A DNA stretch of 25,906 bases from a virus. The first letter of the stretch is position 1. Each line of letters opens with the position of its first letter. Positions 8,424 to 16,772 of the stretch are shown here, piece by piece. Both the position numbers and the translations under genes were made by a program. The stretch is from IMG/VR virus record IMGVR_UViG_3300013126_002388, positions 1-25,906 of that record; one strand, 5' to 3'. The notes beneath the pieces were generated by a model. The model ran no database searches, was not told where the DNA came from, and was given only the letters and a program-made list of their open reading frames with translations.

Positions 8424-9971
8424 TTAAATTGCGTTTATTCCTTGGTCAATAAATGCTACTTGATTGAAACCACCACCACTAGTAGCTCCACCAAATCCAT
8501 TTACTGTTGATGAACCAGCATTAACTCCAGTATCAATAATTCTTCCACCACCACCGATTGCTGGTGCTGGTTGTGTGACTCCGCATGGATCAGAACTAAT
8601 TCTACCAGCGGTTCCACCCAATTCAAGTTCTACAGGAATATTTGTTTCAACACCATCACGTATTACCACTGCTGTTACTGGCGTGCATTGTCCTACAAGT
8701 AATGTGGTTGGTGATGTGATTCTAATAGAATAGTTTGCAGTGCGAATTGATGATATATTTCCTGTTACTGAACCAGCGGTGTTATTTATTGCACTTATAG
8801 TAATTGTACCTGGTTCTGATACAGTAAATATTGCCGTTGCTTCACCTAGTGTATTTGTCTGTATTTCTTGAACACCTTCCGTTGTACCATTTGCAACAAA
8901 TCTAACTGCACCCAATCCAGCAGGTTGTCCGTTTTGATATGTTTGTGCAACAACAGTAAATCGTTTACCTGTTCTAAGTGTTCGTTCGGCTGTTATTTGA
9001 TTGCCTCGTTCGTCAAGTAATCTTAGAATTTGAATTGAGTAGTTGTTTGGTGGGTCTTGTCGTGTATATGATACGGCAATTTGATTACTTGTTCCAGGAC
9101 CAACATATATTTCACCACCACCACTTGGATTAAAGTTTATATTACCAACAGTTACAACATTTGGTGTAACAGTATATGTTCCTGCCGGAATATTATTAAA
9201 TGTTGTGGTTCGTGTTATTGTTTGATTGATACCCGAAATTGTTACGTTTGCTGGTGTGCCATTTACTACAACTGTTAGGTTACCCGTTGTGACCACAGGT
9301 TGTTGTGCACCTGCTTCTACAATAATTGGAATATTCGTAGAAACATTTGCAATACCACGAGTGTTTGAATACTGCGTTGGTGTTAATACACGAGCAGATA
9401 CAGTTGCTTTATTTACACTATTTTTTAATGCTTTAACAATACCTGTGGTGGTATCAATTTTAAATGCTTCTGCTCTATCATTTTCTAATGACCATTCAAA
9501 TGTTGCTGGTGTTGCTACATCATCAACATATAATATTGCAGTATATTGATTTGTTTCTCCAACTTCAGAAAATGTAAAATTGGATGGTGTAATTTGTATT
9601 CTTGATATAATTTGACGAGGTGCTTCTGGTAATGGTGGAAGTACCGGTGCTGTTGGAATTTCAGGAACTACAATTGGTGCCGCAGAAACAGACATATTTA
9701 ATGCACCTTCAAGTGTTCCGGCAGATAATAGTTCTAATTCAGCCGTATCATATTCAACCGTAACTGTTACCGATGCATTTGGTTCAAGAGTAAATACAGC
9801 TGGTGTTATTAACACAGAATTTATTGTAGATGTGATTGTTACAGATAGTCTGTAATTTGGTGCCGTATTAGTTGCAACAAAACTACGAGCATTAATACTA
9901 CGAGTTCGTAATTTATATGTTGCCAAAAGTTGTGTTGTATCTAATCTTAGATAGTCTGCTGCATTAGCCAT
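8424..9971 (-). CDS. Multi-domain Ig-like phage structural protein
   Basis: Protein of 515 residues built from consecutive beta-sandwich domains. Residues about 40-100 form an Ig/ASPM-like strand set, and residues 101-120 a proline-rich hinge (PEIPTAPVLPPLPEAP). Residues about 122-218 form a BIG2-like domain with ITPSNFTFSEVGETNQYTA and a TTGIVKAL turn. Residues about 228-302 resemble a PEGA or carboxypeptidase-regulatory-like domain (FNNIPAGTYTVTP). Residues about 310-408 form a BIG1-like domain (QTNTLGEATAIFTVSEPGTI), and residues 410-460 a further strand set with two cysteines (429 and 463). The C-terminal 50 residues are Gly/Ser-rich and include GRIIDTGVNA. Ig-like repeats are common carbohydrate-binding or spacing modules on phage virions. 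Tail or baseplate surface location is inferred from the operon; ligand unknown. Confidence 0.75.
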   Translation of the reverse strand: MANAADYLRLDTTQLLATYKLRTRSINARSFVATNTAPNYRLSVTITSTINSVLITPAVFTLEPNASVTVTVEYDTAELELLSAGTLEGALNMSVSAAPIVVPEIPTAPVLPPLPEAPRQIISRIQITPSNFTFSEVGETNQYTAILYVDDVATPATFEWSLENDRAEAFKIDTTTGIVKALKNSVNKATVSARVLTPTQYSNTRGIANVSTNIPIIVEAGAQQPVVTTGNLTVVVNGTPANVTISGINQTITRTTTFNNIPAGTYTVTPNVVTVGNINFNPSGGGEIYVGPGTSNQIAVSYTRQDPPNNYSIQILRLLDERGNQITAERTLRTGKRFTVVAQTYQNGQPAGLGAVRFVANGTTEGVQEIQTNTLGEATAIFTVSEPGTITISAINNTAGSVTGNISSIRTANYSIRITSPTTLLVGQCTPVTAVVIRDGVETNIPVELELGGTAGRISSDPCGVTQPAPAIGGGGRIIDTGVNAGSSTVNGFGGATSGGGFNQVAFIDQGINAI

Positions 9972-9979
9972 ATATTACC

Positions 9980-10864
9980 TCAAATATATCTAACTGTACT
10001 TTGTGTGAACAGATTGATATTGTTGTTAATCAATACGTTATCGACTGCACGTTCAATCAATACTGACATTTCACTTTCTTGTAGTCTGTCAAACTGTTTT
10101 GTATTTTTTGTTACTTCCAACAACGATACAAATTCTTCATAAATAGCACTAGATAAATATTCTATAGTTAAACTAAGATTTTCTGGTGCGTCTGGTTCTA
10201 AATCAGATAAAGTAAAAAATAAATCTGGTTGTCTCACTTGTAGCTCATTTAATACAGCATCTATAAATTGTTGTACTTGTATTTGACCAGCTGCCGTATC
10301 ATTAATATTTACAATATCTCCCGCATCCACTCCTACTGTTCCAGCAACTAATCCTGCAGCTACTACTCTTGGAACAGAAGGTTCCGTAAATTCAAATAAT
10401 TCATTTTGTTCTGTTTGTGTAAATGCTGTGGTGAACCCCAATCGTAGTTCTGTTCTTGAAGGTGAAACTTCTTCAATAATCATTTTAGGATTAGTATATG
10501 AACCAATTTCATTAGAAAACAAATTTAAACTTACAGAATATGTTCCTGGTGGAACCAACAAACCAAGTTCTTTTTGAACTCTGGTCATATCAATAATTAC
10601 TTTTTCGTCTTTGGTTCCATCTGATAATAGTATAGTTCTTGCAGATATTATTCCTGTACTAACAGGTATTACTACAGAACCCACCAATCTATTAGCTGTG
10701 TCATAGAAATGCATTTCAATGTTATCATCAGAATTGAATCCAAACTGTCCTGGTATTCTACCTTGAATAATATCTGTATCATTTTCTGATTCCGCTATGC
10801 GTGAAACAGAAAATGCTTGTGGATTACCTGGAATTTGTTGGACGTAATTTTCTTGATTTGCCAT
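9980..10864 (-). CDS. Conserved tail/baseplate protein of unknown function
   Basis: Protein of 294 residues. The N-terminal 155 residues are beta-rich, with an IPGQFGFNSDDNIEMHFYD section and VPPGTYSVSLNLFSNEIGSY, ending in EVSPSRTELRLGF. That last motif resembles a conserved strand I have seen in hypothetical structural proteins of T4-like marine phages. The C-terminal half is more helical and acidic, with long segments such as LSSAIYEEFVSLLEVTKNTK, and ends in an amphipathic tail (VDNVLINNNINLFTQSTVRYI). No signal peptide, membrane segment or catalytic motif is visible. It is only 2 nt after the upstream gene and 8 nt before the Ig-array gene, so it is co-translated with them. A structural role is inferred from context only. 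Confidence 0.7.
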   Translation of the reverse strand: MANQENYVQQIPGNPQAFSVSRIAESENDTDIIQGRIPGQFGFNSDDNIEMHFYDTANRLVGSVVIPVSTGIISARTILLSDGTKDEKVIIDMTRVQKELGLLVPPGTYSVSLNLFSNEIGSYTNPKMIIEEVSPSRTELRLGFTTAFTQTEQNELFEFTEPSVPRVVAAGLVAGTVGVDAGDIVNINDTAAGQIQVQQFIDAVLNELQVRQPDLFFTLSDLEPDAPENLSLTIEYLSSAIYEEFVSLLEVTKNTKQFDRLQESEMSVLIERAVDNVLINNNINLFTQSTVRYI

Positions 10865-10866
10865 TG

Positions 10867-12159
10867 TTAATCACACGGTTTGTCTAATATTTTTTGTAAT
10901 TGCTTCGACGTTTCTTCAAGAACTTTGAGTGCTTGTGCTTTTGTCATCGGTTTACGACCCTTTGGTACAGTGGTTCTTGCTCCAGCTAATGTACCGACCA
11001 CTCCCGCAGCAATACCAGTAGCTGCCGCACCACCTCCTATAGCAGTAGCTGCTGCCGCAAGTGATGCACCACCAGTTACAGGTGCCAATGCTATTCCAGC
11101 AATAGCTCCTAAGAAACCAGCTTTAAATAATCCACCAGTTAATCTACCAAATGCTGTTGATTTTACAATTGGAATATGTGTTGTGATACCACTTTTTGTT
11201 GCAATAATTGTGTTGGTACTTGCTCGTTGTGCTTCAATATCTTGCTTTACTAAATCAAGTTTCTTTTGTGTGTCTGCACGTGACACTTTTCGTTCTTTTC
11301 TCTTACCAATTCCCAAAAATCCTTTCTTACCTTTTGCTACGGTAATAAATTTACAATTGCCATCTTCATCAACACCAGATTGTGATGATTCTTCCACAGC
11401 TTGAATACCATCGTTAAGAAGGCCGATTGCTTTATTGATAGTATCAATACCTCTTACCTTTTTATTACCAGGTAATAATGGTAGTTTTTGAATTAAATCT
11501 TCTTCTAATACTTCAGGTACAGGATCTATGATATCCTCTGCTGCGTCTGTAGTTCCGATATCATCGGTTAATCCTATTAAATCCAATGCACCTAATTCGT
11601 CTGCTTCGTCCTGTGATAATACTGATGCAGGGTCAGGTTCTTGGTCTATAATTGCCGATGCTAATCCTTCATCGATAGCTTGATTTGCTTCTTCAATTGC
11701 TGCTGGATCGCCACTATCGGATGCAGCTGCCAAATCATCCAATGCCAATGCTGCTTGCATTGCTGCATCGCGTTGTGCTTGTAAATCTGCTACATCTTCG
11801 TCAGGTACTTCTAAATCATCAGTAAGTTCTTGAAAAAAATTATCTATTGGTATTTCTCGATATACGTCACTAACCGTAGAAATTGGATATAGTTGCGGTG
11901 TTGTAATATCAACCGCACCTATAGGTAATTTAACTACAGGTACATTATTTGCAGTGTATTCTACAACACTTTGGCTTGGTAATCCCAGTACATCTGATCG
12001 ACTTGTTGCAATTTGTCTTGGTGTAAAAAATTGTGTTTCGGCAGTAAATTGAACAATTTCACCAGATGCCAGTGGTATATTTAGTACCAAATCTGATGAA
12101 CCCGTAGTAAAATCAGAAACCTCTACTATTGTTTTGTCTATTACATTTAACAATGCCAT
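10867..12159 (-). CDS. Tail-operon protein with acidic linker and glycine-zipper hydrophobic segment
   Basis: Protein of 430 residues, family not recognised. Residues 1-100 are beta-rich. Residues about 104-225 are a strongly acidic, Ala-rich low-complexity region. Residues about 265-300 are basic (KGKKGFLGIGKRKERK). Residues about 339-395 are a long Gly/Ala hydrophobic stretch with repeated small-xxx-small spacing (for example GFLGAIAGIALAPVTGG and GGGAAATGIAAGVVGTLAG), the pattern of a glycine zipper able to pack helices or insert in a membrane. The last 30 residues are a basic amphipathic helix. The start follows the upstream stop after a single nucleotide, with GGAAG in the leader. A tail protein delivered to the host membrane is one idea; an assembly chaperone or scaffold is another. 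Neither is shown. Confidence 0.65.
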   Translation of the reverse strand: MALLNVIDKTIVEVSDFTTGSSDLVLNIPLASGEIVQFTAETQFFTPRQIATSRSDVLGLPSQSVVEYTANNVPVVKLPIGAVDITTPQLYPISTVSDVYREIPIDNFFQELTDDLEVPDEDVADLQAQRDAAMQAALALDDLAAASDSGDPAAIEEANQAIDEGLASAIIDQEPDPASVLSQDEADELGALDLIGLTDDIGTTDAAEDIIDPVPEVLEEDLIQKLPLLPGNKKVRGIDTINKAIGLLNDGIQAVEESSQSGVDEDGNCKFITVAKGKKGFLGIGKRKERKVSRADTQKKLDLVKQDIEAQRASTNTIIATKSGITTHIPIVKSTAFGRLTGGLFKAGFLGAIAGIALAPVTGGASLAAAATAIGGGAAATGIAAGVVGTLAGARTTVPKGRKPMTKAQALKVLEETSKQLQKILDKPCD

Positions 12160-12160
12160 A

Positions 12161-12886
12161 TTACTTTACTTCCACAACTGAGAGTTGTTTGTCCATCGTC
12201 ATATTTTGTAAGTTTGCCAACTTTTCCATATATCCTGCTCGTCTTAATAACTTAAAAGCAAGATTTTCAGTGGAAAACTCTCCACCTTTTTCTAATCCAG
12301 ATTGTCTAAACTTACCCAACTTGTCTTTAAATTTTTCTATTTTTTTATCAAGACCATCCAATTGACCAGCCTTGTATTGATTTACCAATTGGTCAAACAT
12401 ACCAACAAAATATCGTACCTTGGTCATTACGTCTTGTTCATCATATACTGGTGCGTCTTTTTTTGGTTCTTTAATCCATTTATCTTTTAATACACTATAT
12501 AAACCCGTTGCTACGTGTGGTGAACTTTCATCTTCTGCGTATACTTCTACATCGTACCCTTTAATCGTGATGTCATGTTTATCGTTCCACTTTGATTTTG
12601 CTAACAAGAAAAATTGTGATAATACTTCTTTGTCTTTACCAAAGTCAAACAATAAATGGAGGTCAATGTCTGAGTAATCTGAGTAGTTGTAGTTTGCTAA
12701 ACTTCCCGTAAAAACTATATCTTTGACCTTTGGTTTGTTTTTCAACTCAATAGTGTCGTAAAACTCTTTTGCAATCTTCATAAGAGCTACCCGAAGTTTT
12801 GAATTCAGTTTATTTTCTGGTGTCCAAAACTCCCTATTCAAGTCAGGTTGTACCTTGAACGTTTTTAATAAATCGTCAAACGTCAT
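12161..12886 (-). CDS. Predicted nucleotidyltransferase (polymerase beta superfamily)
   Basis: Protein of 241 residues with the diagnostic core of the polymerase beta-type nucleotidyltransferase fold. A strand leads to the GS of FTGSLANYNYSDYSDIDLHL (GS at 61-62), followed by the metal-binding pair D73 and D75. The likely third carboxylate is E114 in GYDVEVYAED. The catalytic residues look intact, so it should transfer an NMP group to protein, RNA or a small molecule. The C-terminal half (about 140-241) is helical and Lys-rich and may bind the substrate, which is unknown. It lies one nucleotide from both neighbours, inside the tail operon between the DNRLRE-like protein and the glycine-zipper protein, so it is made with late structural proteins. 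No HEPN toxin partner is adjacent, which argues against a simple MNT antitoxin. Confidence 0.8.
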   Translation of the reverse strand: MTFDDLLKTFKVQPDLNREFWTPENKLNSKLRVALMKIAKEFYDTIELKNKPKVKDIVFTGSLANYNYSDYSDIDLHLLFDFGKDKEVLSQFFLLAKSKWNDKHDITIKGYDVEVYAEDESSPHVATGLYSVLKDKWIKEPKKDAPVYDEQDVMTKVRYFVGMFDQLVNQYKAGQLDGLDKKIEKFKDKLGKFRQSGLEKGGEFSTENLAFKLLRRAGYMEKLANLQNMTMDKQLSVVEVK

Positions 12887-12887
12887 C

Positions 12888-13925
12888 TTACTTCACCAAG
12901 AATGTAAATACTTCTGGTATTATGTTGGTGTCGGAGCTACCATTATTGATTTCTAGATTGACAGAATAGTATCTGTTTTTGTATAGGTCAGCCGTATCTA
13001 ATACAAAGAACGACCCCGTTGCATCGCAACTCAACTTTGCAAATTCATCAATTGGTGATACAGTTGTTCCTGCTTGTTTATCTACGATACCAAAATACGA
13101 TGAGGTCGGTAGATAATATCTACTTGCATAACGTAACGTAGCGTCAAAATTTTTACGTGGATACTTATCACGTACTATAAAACGAATTTTTTCTTTTGAT
13201 CCACGAATATATGTTTCCTTTGGATTTTTCGGAACTACTTCAATGTCATATGTACTTGGAATTGGTTTCAATGATCCAGTTGAGAACGTAGATGTATCCC
13301 AAACAGCTTCCAAAATTGGTGCGTGAACGGTATGTGTTTGTTTTGAAAAGAATTTAATATTTCCTTTATTTACATAATCTGCTTCCGATGCGGATGAAAA
13401 CTTAACTATAAATCCTTTAAAGTCTCTATTATTGAACAACACATCTTGCATAATGTTTGATACATCAACACGTAAATCTTGCATTGGATATTCGTTTAAT
13501 ACAACACTTGTTGATGGTGATGCATAATAATCACCACCCAATATACTCCACGATACACCCGCTGCTGCATTACTACCACTCCACGTTGCACCATCACGAG
13601 GATTTACATTTTGTTGAACAAAATATCCACTACCTTCTACCCAAGAACCAGAAATTTCATATATTTCTAGTTGTTGTGAATATGGCATTTTTTCTGCATT
13701 TGCTATCTTTAAATTAAGATAAAATGATGCCGTATCTGGAATTGACCCACTTGTTGGTAATGCAAAATCTACTAATGCACGTGCAGCACTGGCGCTATAC
13801 GCGATATCCAAATCTTCTGGTTTTGCTACTTTACCAACTTCTATAATTTCGTCCAGTCCAGTATTAATTAACGGATATCTCTTATAGATAGTTGTGTCTG
13901 CGGAGGCGGTTAGGAATAATCTCAT
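12888..13925 (-). CDS. Tail/baseplate protein with DNRLRE-like beta domain
   Basis: Protein of 345 residues. Residues about 6-210 match the layout of DNRLRE/CBM96-like beta-jelly-roll domains: ADTTIYKRYPLINTGLDE near the start, RALVDFALP, a LNLKIANAEKMPYSQQLEIY strand pair, the GSWVEGSG turn, and a TWS-rich loop. These domains occur in secreted carbohydrate-binding and wall-associated proteins. The C-terminal 130 residues form further beta strands, with a YPRKNFDATLRYASRYYLP section. The ATG at 13925 overlaps the stop of the gp6-like gene by 4 nt (ATGA), so translation is coupled to gp6. Placement directly after gp6 suggests a wedge-associated baseplate component. This placement is an inference; the domain call is by pattern only. 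Confidence 0.7.
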   Translation of the reverse strand: MRLFLTASADTTIYKRYPLINTGLDEIIEVGKVAKPEDLDIAYSASAARALVDFALPTSGSIPDTASFYLNLKIANAEKMPYSQQLEIYEISGSWVEGSGYFVQQNVNPRDGATWSGSNAAAGVSWSILGGDYYASPSTSVVLNEYPMQDLRVDVSNIMQDVLFNNRDFKGFIVKFSSASEADYVNKGNIKFFSKQTHTVHAPILEAVWDTSTFSTGSLKPIPSTYDIEVVPKNPKETYIRGSKEKIRFIVRDKYPRKNFDATLRYASRYYLPTSSYFGIVDKQAGTTVSPIDEFAKLSCDATGSFFVLDTADLYKNRYYSVNLEINNGSSDTNIIPEVFTFLVK

Positions 13926-15865
13926 TGTCTTGCACTTCCTACGATATCATCTTCTGGGTATCTAATCTCGAAGATACACGGGTCAAGTGATGGATATACG
14001 ACACCATCAACGGTTGCTTCTGCGATGTCATAACGATATGGTTGATAATCTCTGCCATCTTTAAAGAAATATTTATTAACTATTTCAATATTATTTACGC
14101 TTTGAACACCATCTTGTGCGTTTAATAACAACGACAAGTCACCTAAACGAATTGGTTGGTTAATGTTCCACTTATCAATGTCAAAGTAATCGTTAATAGC
14201 ACCAAGGCATACGGCTATAACGTCTGCCATATTATAGTTTTTGAATACTGTTATATCAAAATTCACACCGATATTAACAACAAATGCATCAAGAATATTT
14301 ACTTGGTCTGTGAGCATTCTATATTGTGACAGATATTGTTGAAGGTTTGATTTAACCAAACTGTTTAGTGTAGCAATTTTCTTGTTTTCGTTGTATCCTA
14401 AAACATACAAATTAATTGCATTTGGTTTTGGATTATTTTCAACATATTGTCGAATACTAGCGTCTTGTTGTTCTGGTGAAGCTTCTTCTTGAATTTTACT
14501 TTGTAGGCTATCGGAAATTGCAAACACTTTTGCTACGGCACCAAATTGTGCTGGCATTGCTAAAGTTCTTGCTTCGTAATCTCTACGAGTTACTATACGA
14601 TTTTGTGCACTGTAACTTGCTAATGCACGTTGACGAATTTCTTCTACACTTTCTCCATCTTGCCCACCTGTGGCTGGCATTTCGTTAAATACTGTTACTG
14701 TATTTACTATATCGTTAAATAAATCAAGTTCTGTTTGATTAAATTCTGTTGTTCTATTTAAAATATTTAACTGTCCGGTTTGTACAATTGTTCCCGATGC
14801 TACATTACTACCAACTCCACCACCTGTAAAATAAGTAACTGTAATAGTTGTATTTGCTGGTGCTAAACCAAAATTATCGGTATTTAACAAGTCAGTATTA
14901 CTTAATGATACACTTGCTAATTGTGTTCCATATTCTGAATTTGCTACTTGTTGTGAATCAAGATATACAATATCTTCCGATGCATTACCTCGACCAGAAC
15001 CAAATATTAACTGTGTTCTTTTATCTGGTGTTAATCGGGTTACAAATCTTCGTGGAACAGTTCTAAACTTCATTGCGTATGATGGGCTGACCGATTCACT
15101 AACCGCTGCTGTGTATGATACTTCTTTGTCGTCAATAATAGTATCTTGTGCTAAATATTCTACTTCATGCCATCTATACCCGTCTGCATCCACGACTTCG
15201 CTAATAGATGTTATGTTTGTATCACCGACAGTAATAGTAGAAAACTTTTCTGGGTCACCAAATGTAAATGTTTCTTGTCGAATGTCACCCGCAATTACTT
15301 TAACTTTTTTAGTAACCAAATAAGTTAAAGGTAACAAAGTTACAGAATCCAATTGTCTTGGTGCAATAATTCTGTCAGTTGGGTCTGCAAAATCTACAAT
15401 TTCTGTTGTTCTAAATGTTACTACGTTTGGTGCTAATGTTGACATTGTTGAATTTCTATCTATTTTCAAGAAAAAATTTGCATCAGGAATGTATCCATCT
15501 TCTGCACCAAGAGCAGGAACTACTTGTGAAATTAATACCTCTGCTGTTGCCGGAATTATTGTTTTTGGTTTATATCCCATTGCTTGTGCAATAGTAATAA
15601 TATTACCTTCTTGTTCTGCATATGCTAGTAAATTTTCTTTAAAAGAGTTATCTACGTAAAAAGATAGTACATCACCAACATATGCTGCTAATTCTAACAT
15701 AATCATACCTGGATTTGCTTCGTTAAAATCGGTCCAGGTTGTAGGATAGTAATTTTTAATAAAAGTAATTAAATCACCTTTGAAGTCAACAAATGACTTA
15801 TTGAGGTAACTAACTTCCTTTGGTGTTACACTTAGTTTGTTTAGTACGTTATTGGTTGTAGCCAT
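13922..15865 (-). CDS. Baseplate wedge protein, T4 gp6-like (baseplate J family)
   Basis: Protein of 647 residues, close to the 660 of T4 gp6. The N-terminal region (about 45-105) has the family pattern: NPGMIMLELAAYVGDVLSFY, VDNSFKENLL and an AQAMGYKPK motif. The middle is beta-rich with LIFGSGRGN near 286-294, the equivalent of the F-G-dG-xG turn of baseplate J proteins. Residues about 394-440 hold NEMPATGGQDGESVEEIRQR and NRIVTRRDYEARTL, the strongest J-family signature. In T4, gp6 dimers form the inner ring of baseplate wedges, contacting gp25 and gp53, and drive the dome-to-star transition. It follows gp25 by 3 nt and overlaps the next gene by 4 nt, as expected for co-assembled wedge proteins. 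Confidence in the family is high. Confidence 0.92.
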   Translation of the reverse strand: MATTNNVLNKLSVTPKEVSYLNKSFVDFKGDLITFIKNYYPTTWTDFNEANPGMIMLELAAYVGDVLSFYVDNSFKENLLAYAEQEGNIITIAQAMGYKPKTIIPATAEVLISQVVPALGAEDGYIPDANFFLKIDRNSTMSTLAPNVVTFRTTEIVDFADPTDRIIAPRQLDSVTLLPLTYLVTKKVKVIAGDIRQETFTFGDPEKFSTITVGDTNITSISEVVDADGYRWHEVEYLAQDTIIDDKEVSYTAAVSESVSPSYAMKFRTVPRRFVTRLTPDKRTQLIFGSGRGNASEDIVYLDSQQVANSEYGTQLASVSLSNTDLLNTDNFGLAPANTTITVTYFTGGGVGSNVASGTIVQTGQLNILNRTTEFNQTELDLFNDIVNTVTVFNEMPATGGQDGESVEEIRQRALASYSAQNRIVTRRDYEARTLAMPAQFGAVAKVFAISDSLQSKIQEEASPEQQDASIRQYVENNPKPNAINLYVLGYNENKKIATLNSLVKSNLQQYLSQYRMLTDQVNILDAFVVNIGVNFDITVFKNYNMADVIAVCLGAINDYFDIDKWNINQPIRLGDLSLLLNAQDGVQSVNNIEIVNKYFFKDGRDYQPYRYDIAEATVDGVVYPSLDPCIFEIRYPEDDIVGSARQ

Positions 15866-15868
15866 TTG

Positions 15869-16339
15869 TTATCCCTGTCTAAACGTATCTGTTGGTAATT
15901 GTTGTCTGCTTGTTGTTCTACCAGAAACTACCAACCCACCACCAACAGTAGTATTCAATTGTAATTGAATTTCATCTGAGACGAGTGGATTATTTGTAAA
16001 TCCATATTTCACATATAAATTTATACTATTGTCATTTAAAAACGTCAAAATGTTCGTAATTTCTATACTTTGAAGTGATAGATATGGCATGAATCGTTGT
16101 ACGGCTTCGATTACATACTGTTGTGCCAAATCTTGCAATTCCCCATCCTTTTGTTCAAATAATAATCTCCACAAGTCACATCCAAAATCTGGATTTGACA
16201 CACGTTCTCCTTTTTTTGTCAATATTAAATTGATTAATTTTGACTTTTCATTTTCTAAAGCACTCGTAGTGGATTGAAAATATCCACGAGTACCTCTGTT
16301 TAGTGGGAGTATTTGACCTAGATAGGTAGTTGTTGACAT
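15869..16339 (-). CDS. Baseplate wedge subunit, GPW/gp25 family
   Basis: Protein of 156 residues (T4 gp25 is 132). The core at about 27-90 is diagnostic: ENEKSKLINLILTKKGERVS, then PDFGCDLWRLLFE, matching the gp25 pattern in which GER and a PdFG turn form the conserved EPR-type motif. LSLQSIEI and INLYVKYGF strands follow. The C-terminal 30 residues (about 127-156) are a Gly/Thr/Arg extension beyond the usual fold. In contractile tails, gp25 sits in the inner baseplate ring, interacts with gp6 and gp53, and nucleates sheath assembly. The gene lies one nucleotide after the 115-residue gene and 3 nt before gp6, the conserved 25-6 order. Confidence 0.92.
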   Translation of the reverse strand: MSTTTYLGQILPLNRGTRGYFQSTTSALENEKSKLINLILTKKGERVSNPDFGCDLWRLLFEQKDGELQDLAQQYVIEAVQRFMPYLSLQSIEITNILTFLNDNSINLYVKYGFTNNPLVSDEIQLQLNTTVGGGLVVSGRTTSRQQLPTDTFRQG

Positions 16340-16340
16340 G

Positions 16341-16688
16341 TTACTTTACTAGTCCCATCTTTTTCATTAATGCACTGTAGTCTTTAGTTATTGCCTCGAC
16401 TGCTGGTTTTACAGATGGATTATTTAAATCAACACCTTGCGGTATATTTTCTGGAAGCACCATATTTTTTGTGGTTGCTGTAATGGTATCTCCATGACGT
16501 TCCAATCCCATCAACGCTGCCAATCTTGTACGGTCAATCTTTGATTTGGTTGGAGTAGCAACAGTTTCATTAACTTGTTGTGTTCCTTTGATTTGAGATA
16601 CAGCTTCACCCAATAGTTCTGGAAGAATTCTATTGACTTCTTCTTCCACAATGGTTCTGATGTATGCTTTTAGTAATGTTTTGTCCAT
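16341..16688 (-). CDS. Small helical protein upstream of gp25, unknown
   Basis: Protein of 115 residues, family not recognised. Residues 1-32 form a charged amphipathic helix (MDKTLLKAYIRTIVEEEVNR), a middle section is polar and Thr/Lys-rich, and the C-terminus ends in a second helix (KDYSALMKKMGLVK). No membrane segment or signal peptide is present. The start at 16688 is strongly supported by AGGAGAG 5-10 nt upstream. It follows an 84-nt gap containing repeats and a palindromic AT box, so it probably begins a transcript or is controlled there. It ends one nucleotide before gp25. By position it could be a baseplate assembly factor, as gp53 is in T4, but I see no sequence evidence for gp53. 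Confidence 0.65.
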   Translation of the reverse strand: MDKTLLKAYIRTIVEEEVNRILPELLGEAVSQIKGTQQVNETVATPTKSKIDRTRLAALMGLERHGDTITATTKNMVLPENIPQGVDLNNPSVKPAVEAITKDYSALMKKMGLVK

Positions 16689-16772
16689 TTGTCTCTCCTG
16701 ATAAAAAATAACCGTTTTAGCCCCTCTATTTAAATATCAAAAATATATGATTTAGAACGATTTAGACCGTTT
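16689..16772 (-). promoter_or_regulatory. Intergenic region with AT palindrome and tandem repeat, candidate promoter/operator
   Basis: This 84-nt gap is the longest gap in the structural region. It holds a perfect 10-bp palindrome, TATTTAAATA (16727-16736), 38 nt upstream of the ATG at 16688. It also holds two tandem 10-bp copies on the plus strand, ATTTAGAACG (16750-16759) and ATTTAGACCG (16760-16769). AGGAGAG precedes the start codon. No strong GC hairpin with a T run is visible, so a promoter or operator is more likely than a terminator. Confidence 0.4.

Noticed and set aside
10880-11404. 174-codon plus-strand open frame, hydrophobic
   Set aside because: It is the antisense image of the Gly/Ala-rich and acidic parts of the 430-residue protein, which has tight operon spacing and coupling to its neighbours.
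12161-12886. MNT antitoxin of a HEPN-MNT toxin-antitoxin pair
   Set aside because: No small HEPN-type helical gene with an RxxxxH motif is adjacent, and the protein is longer than typical MNT antitoxins.
16689-16772. tRNA or small RNA gene in the longest structural gap
   Set aside because: No cloverleaf, T-loop GTTCRA motif or strong stem structure is visible in 84 AT-rich bases.
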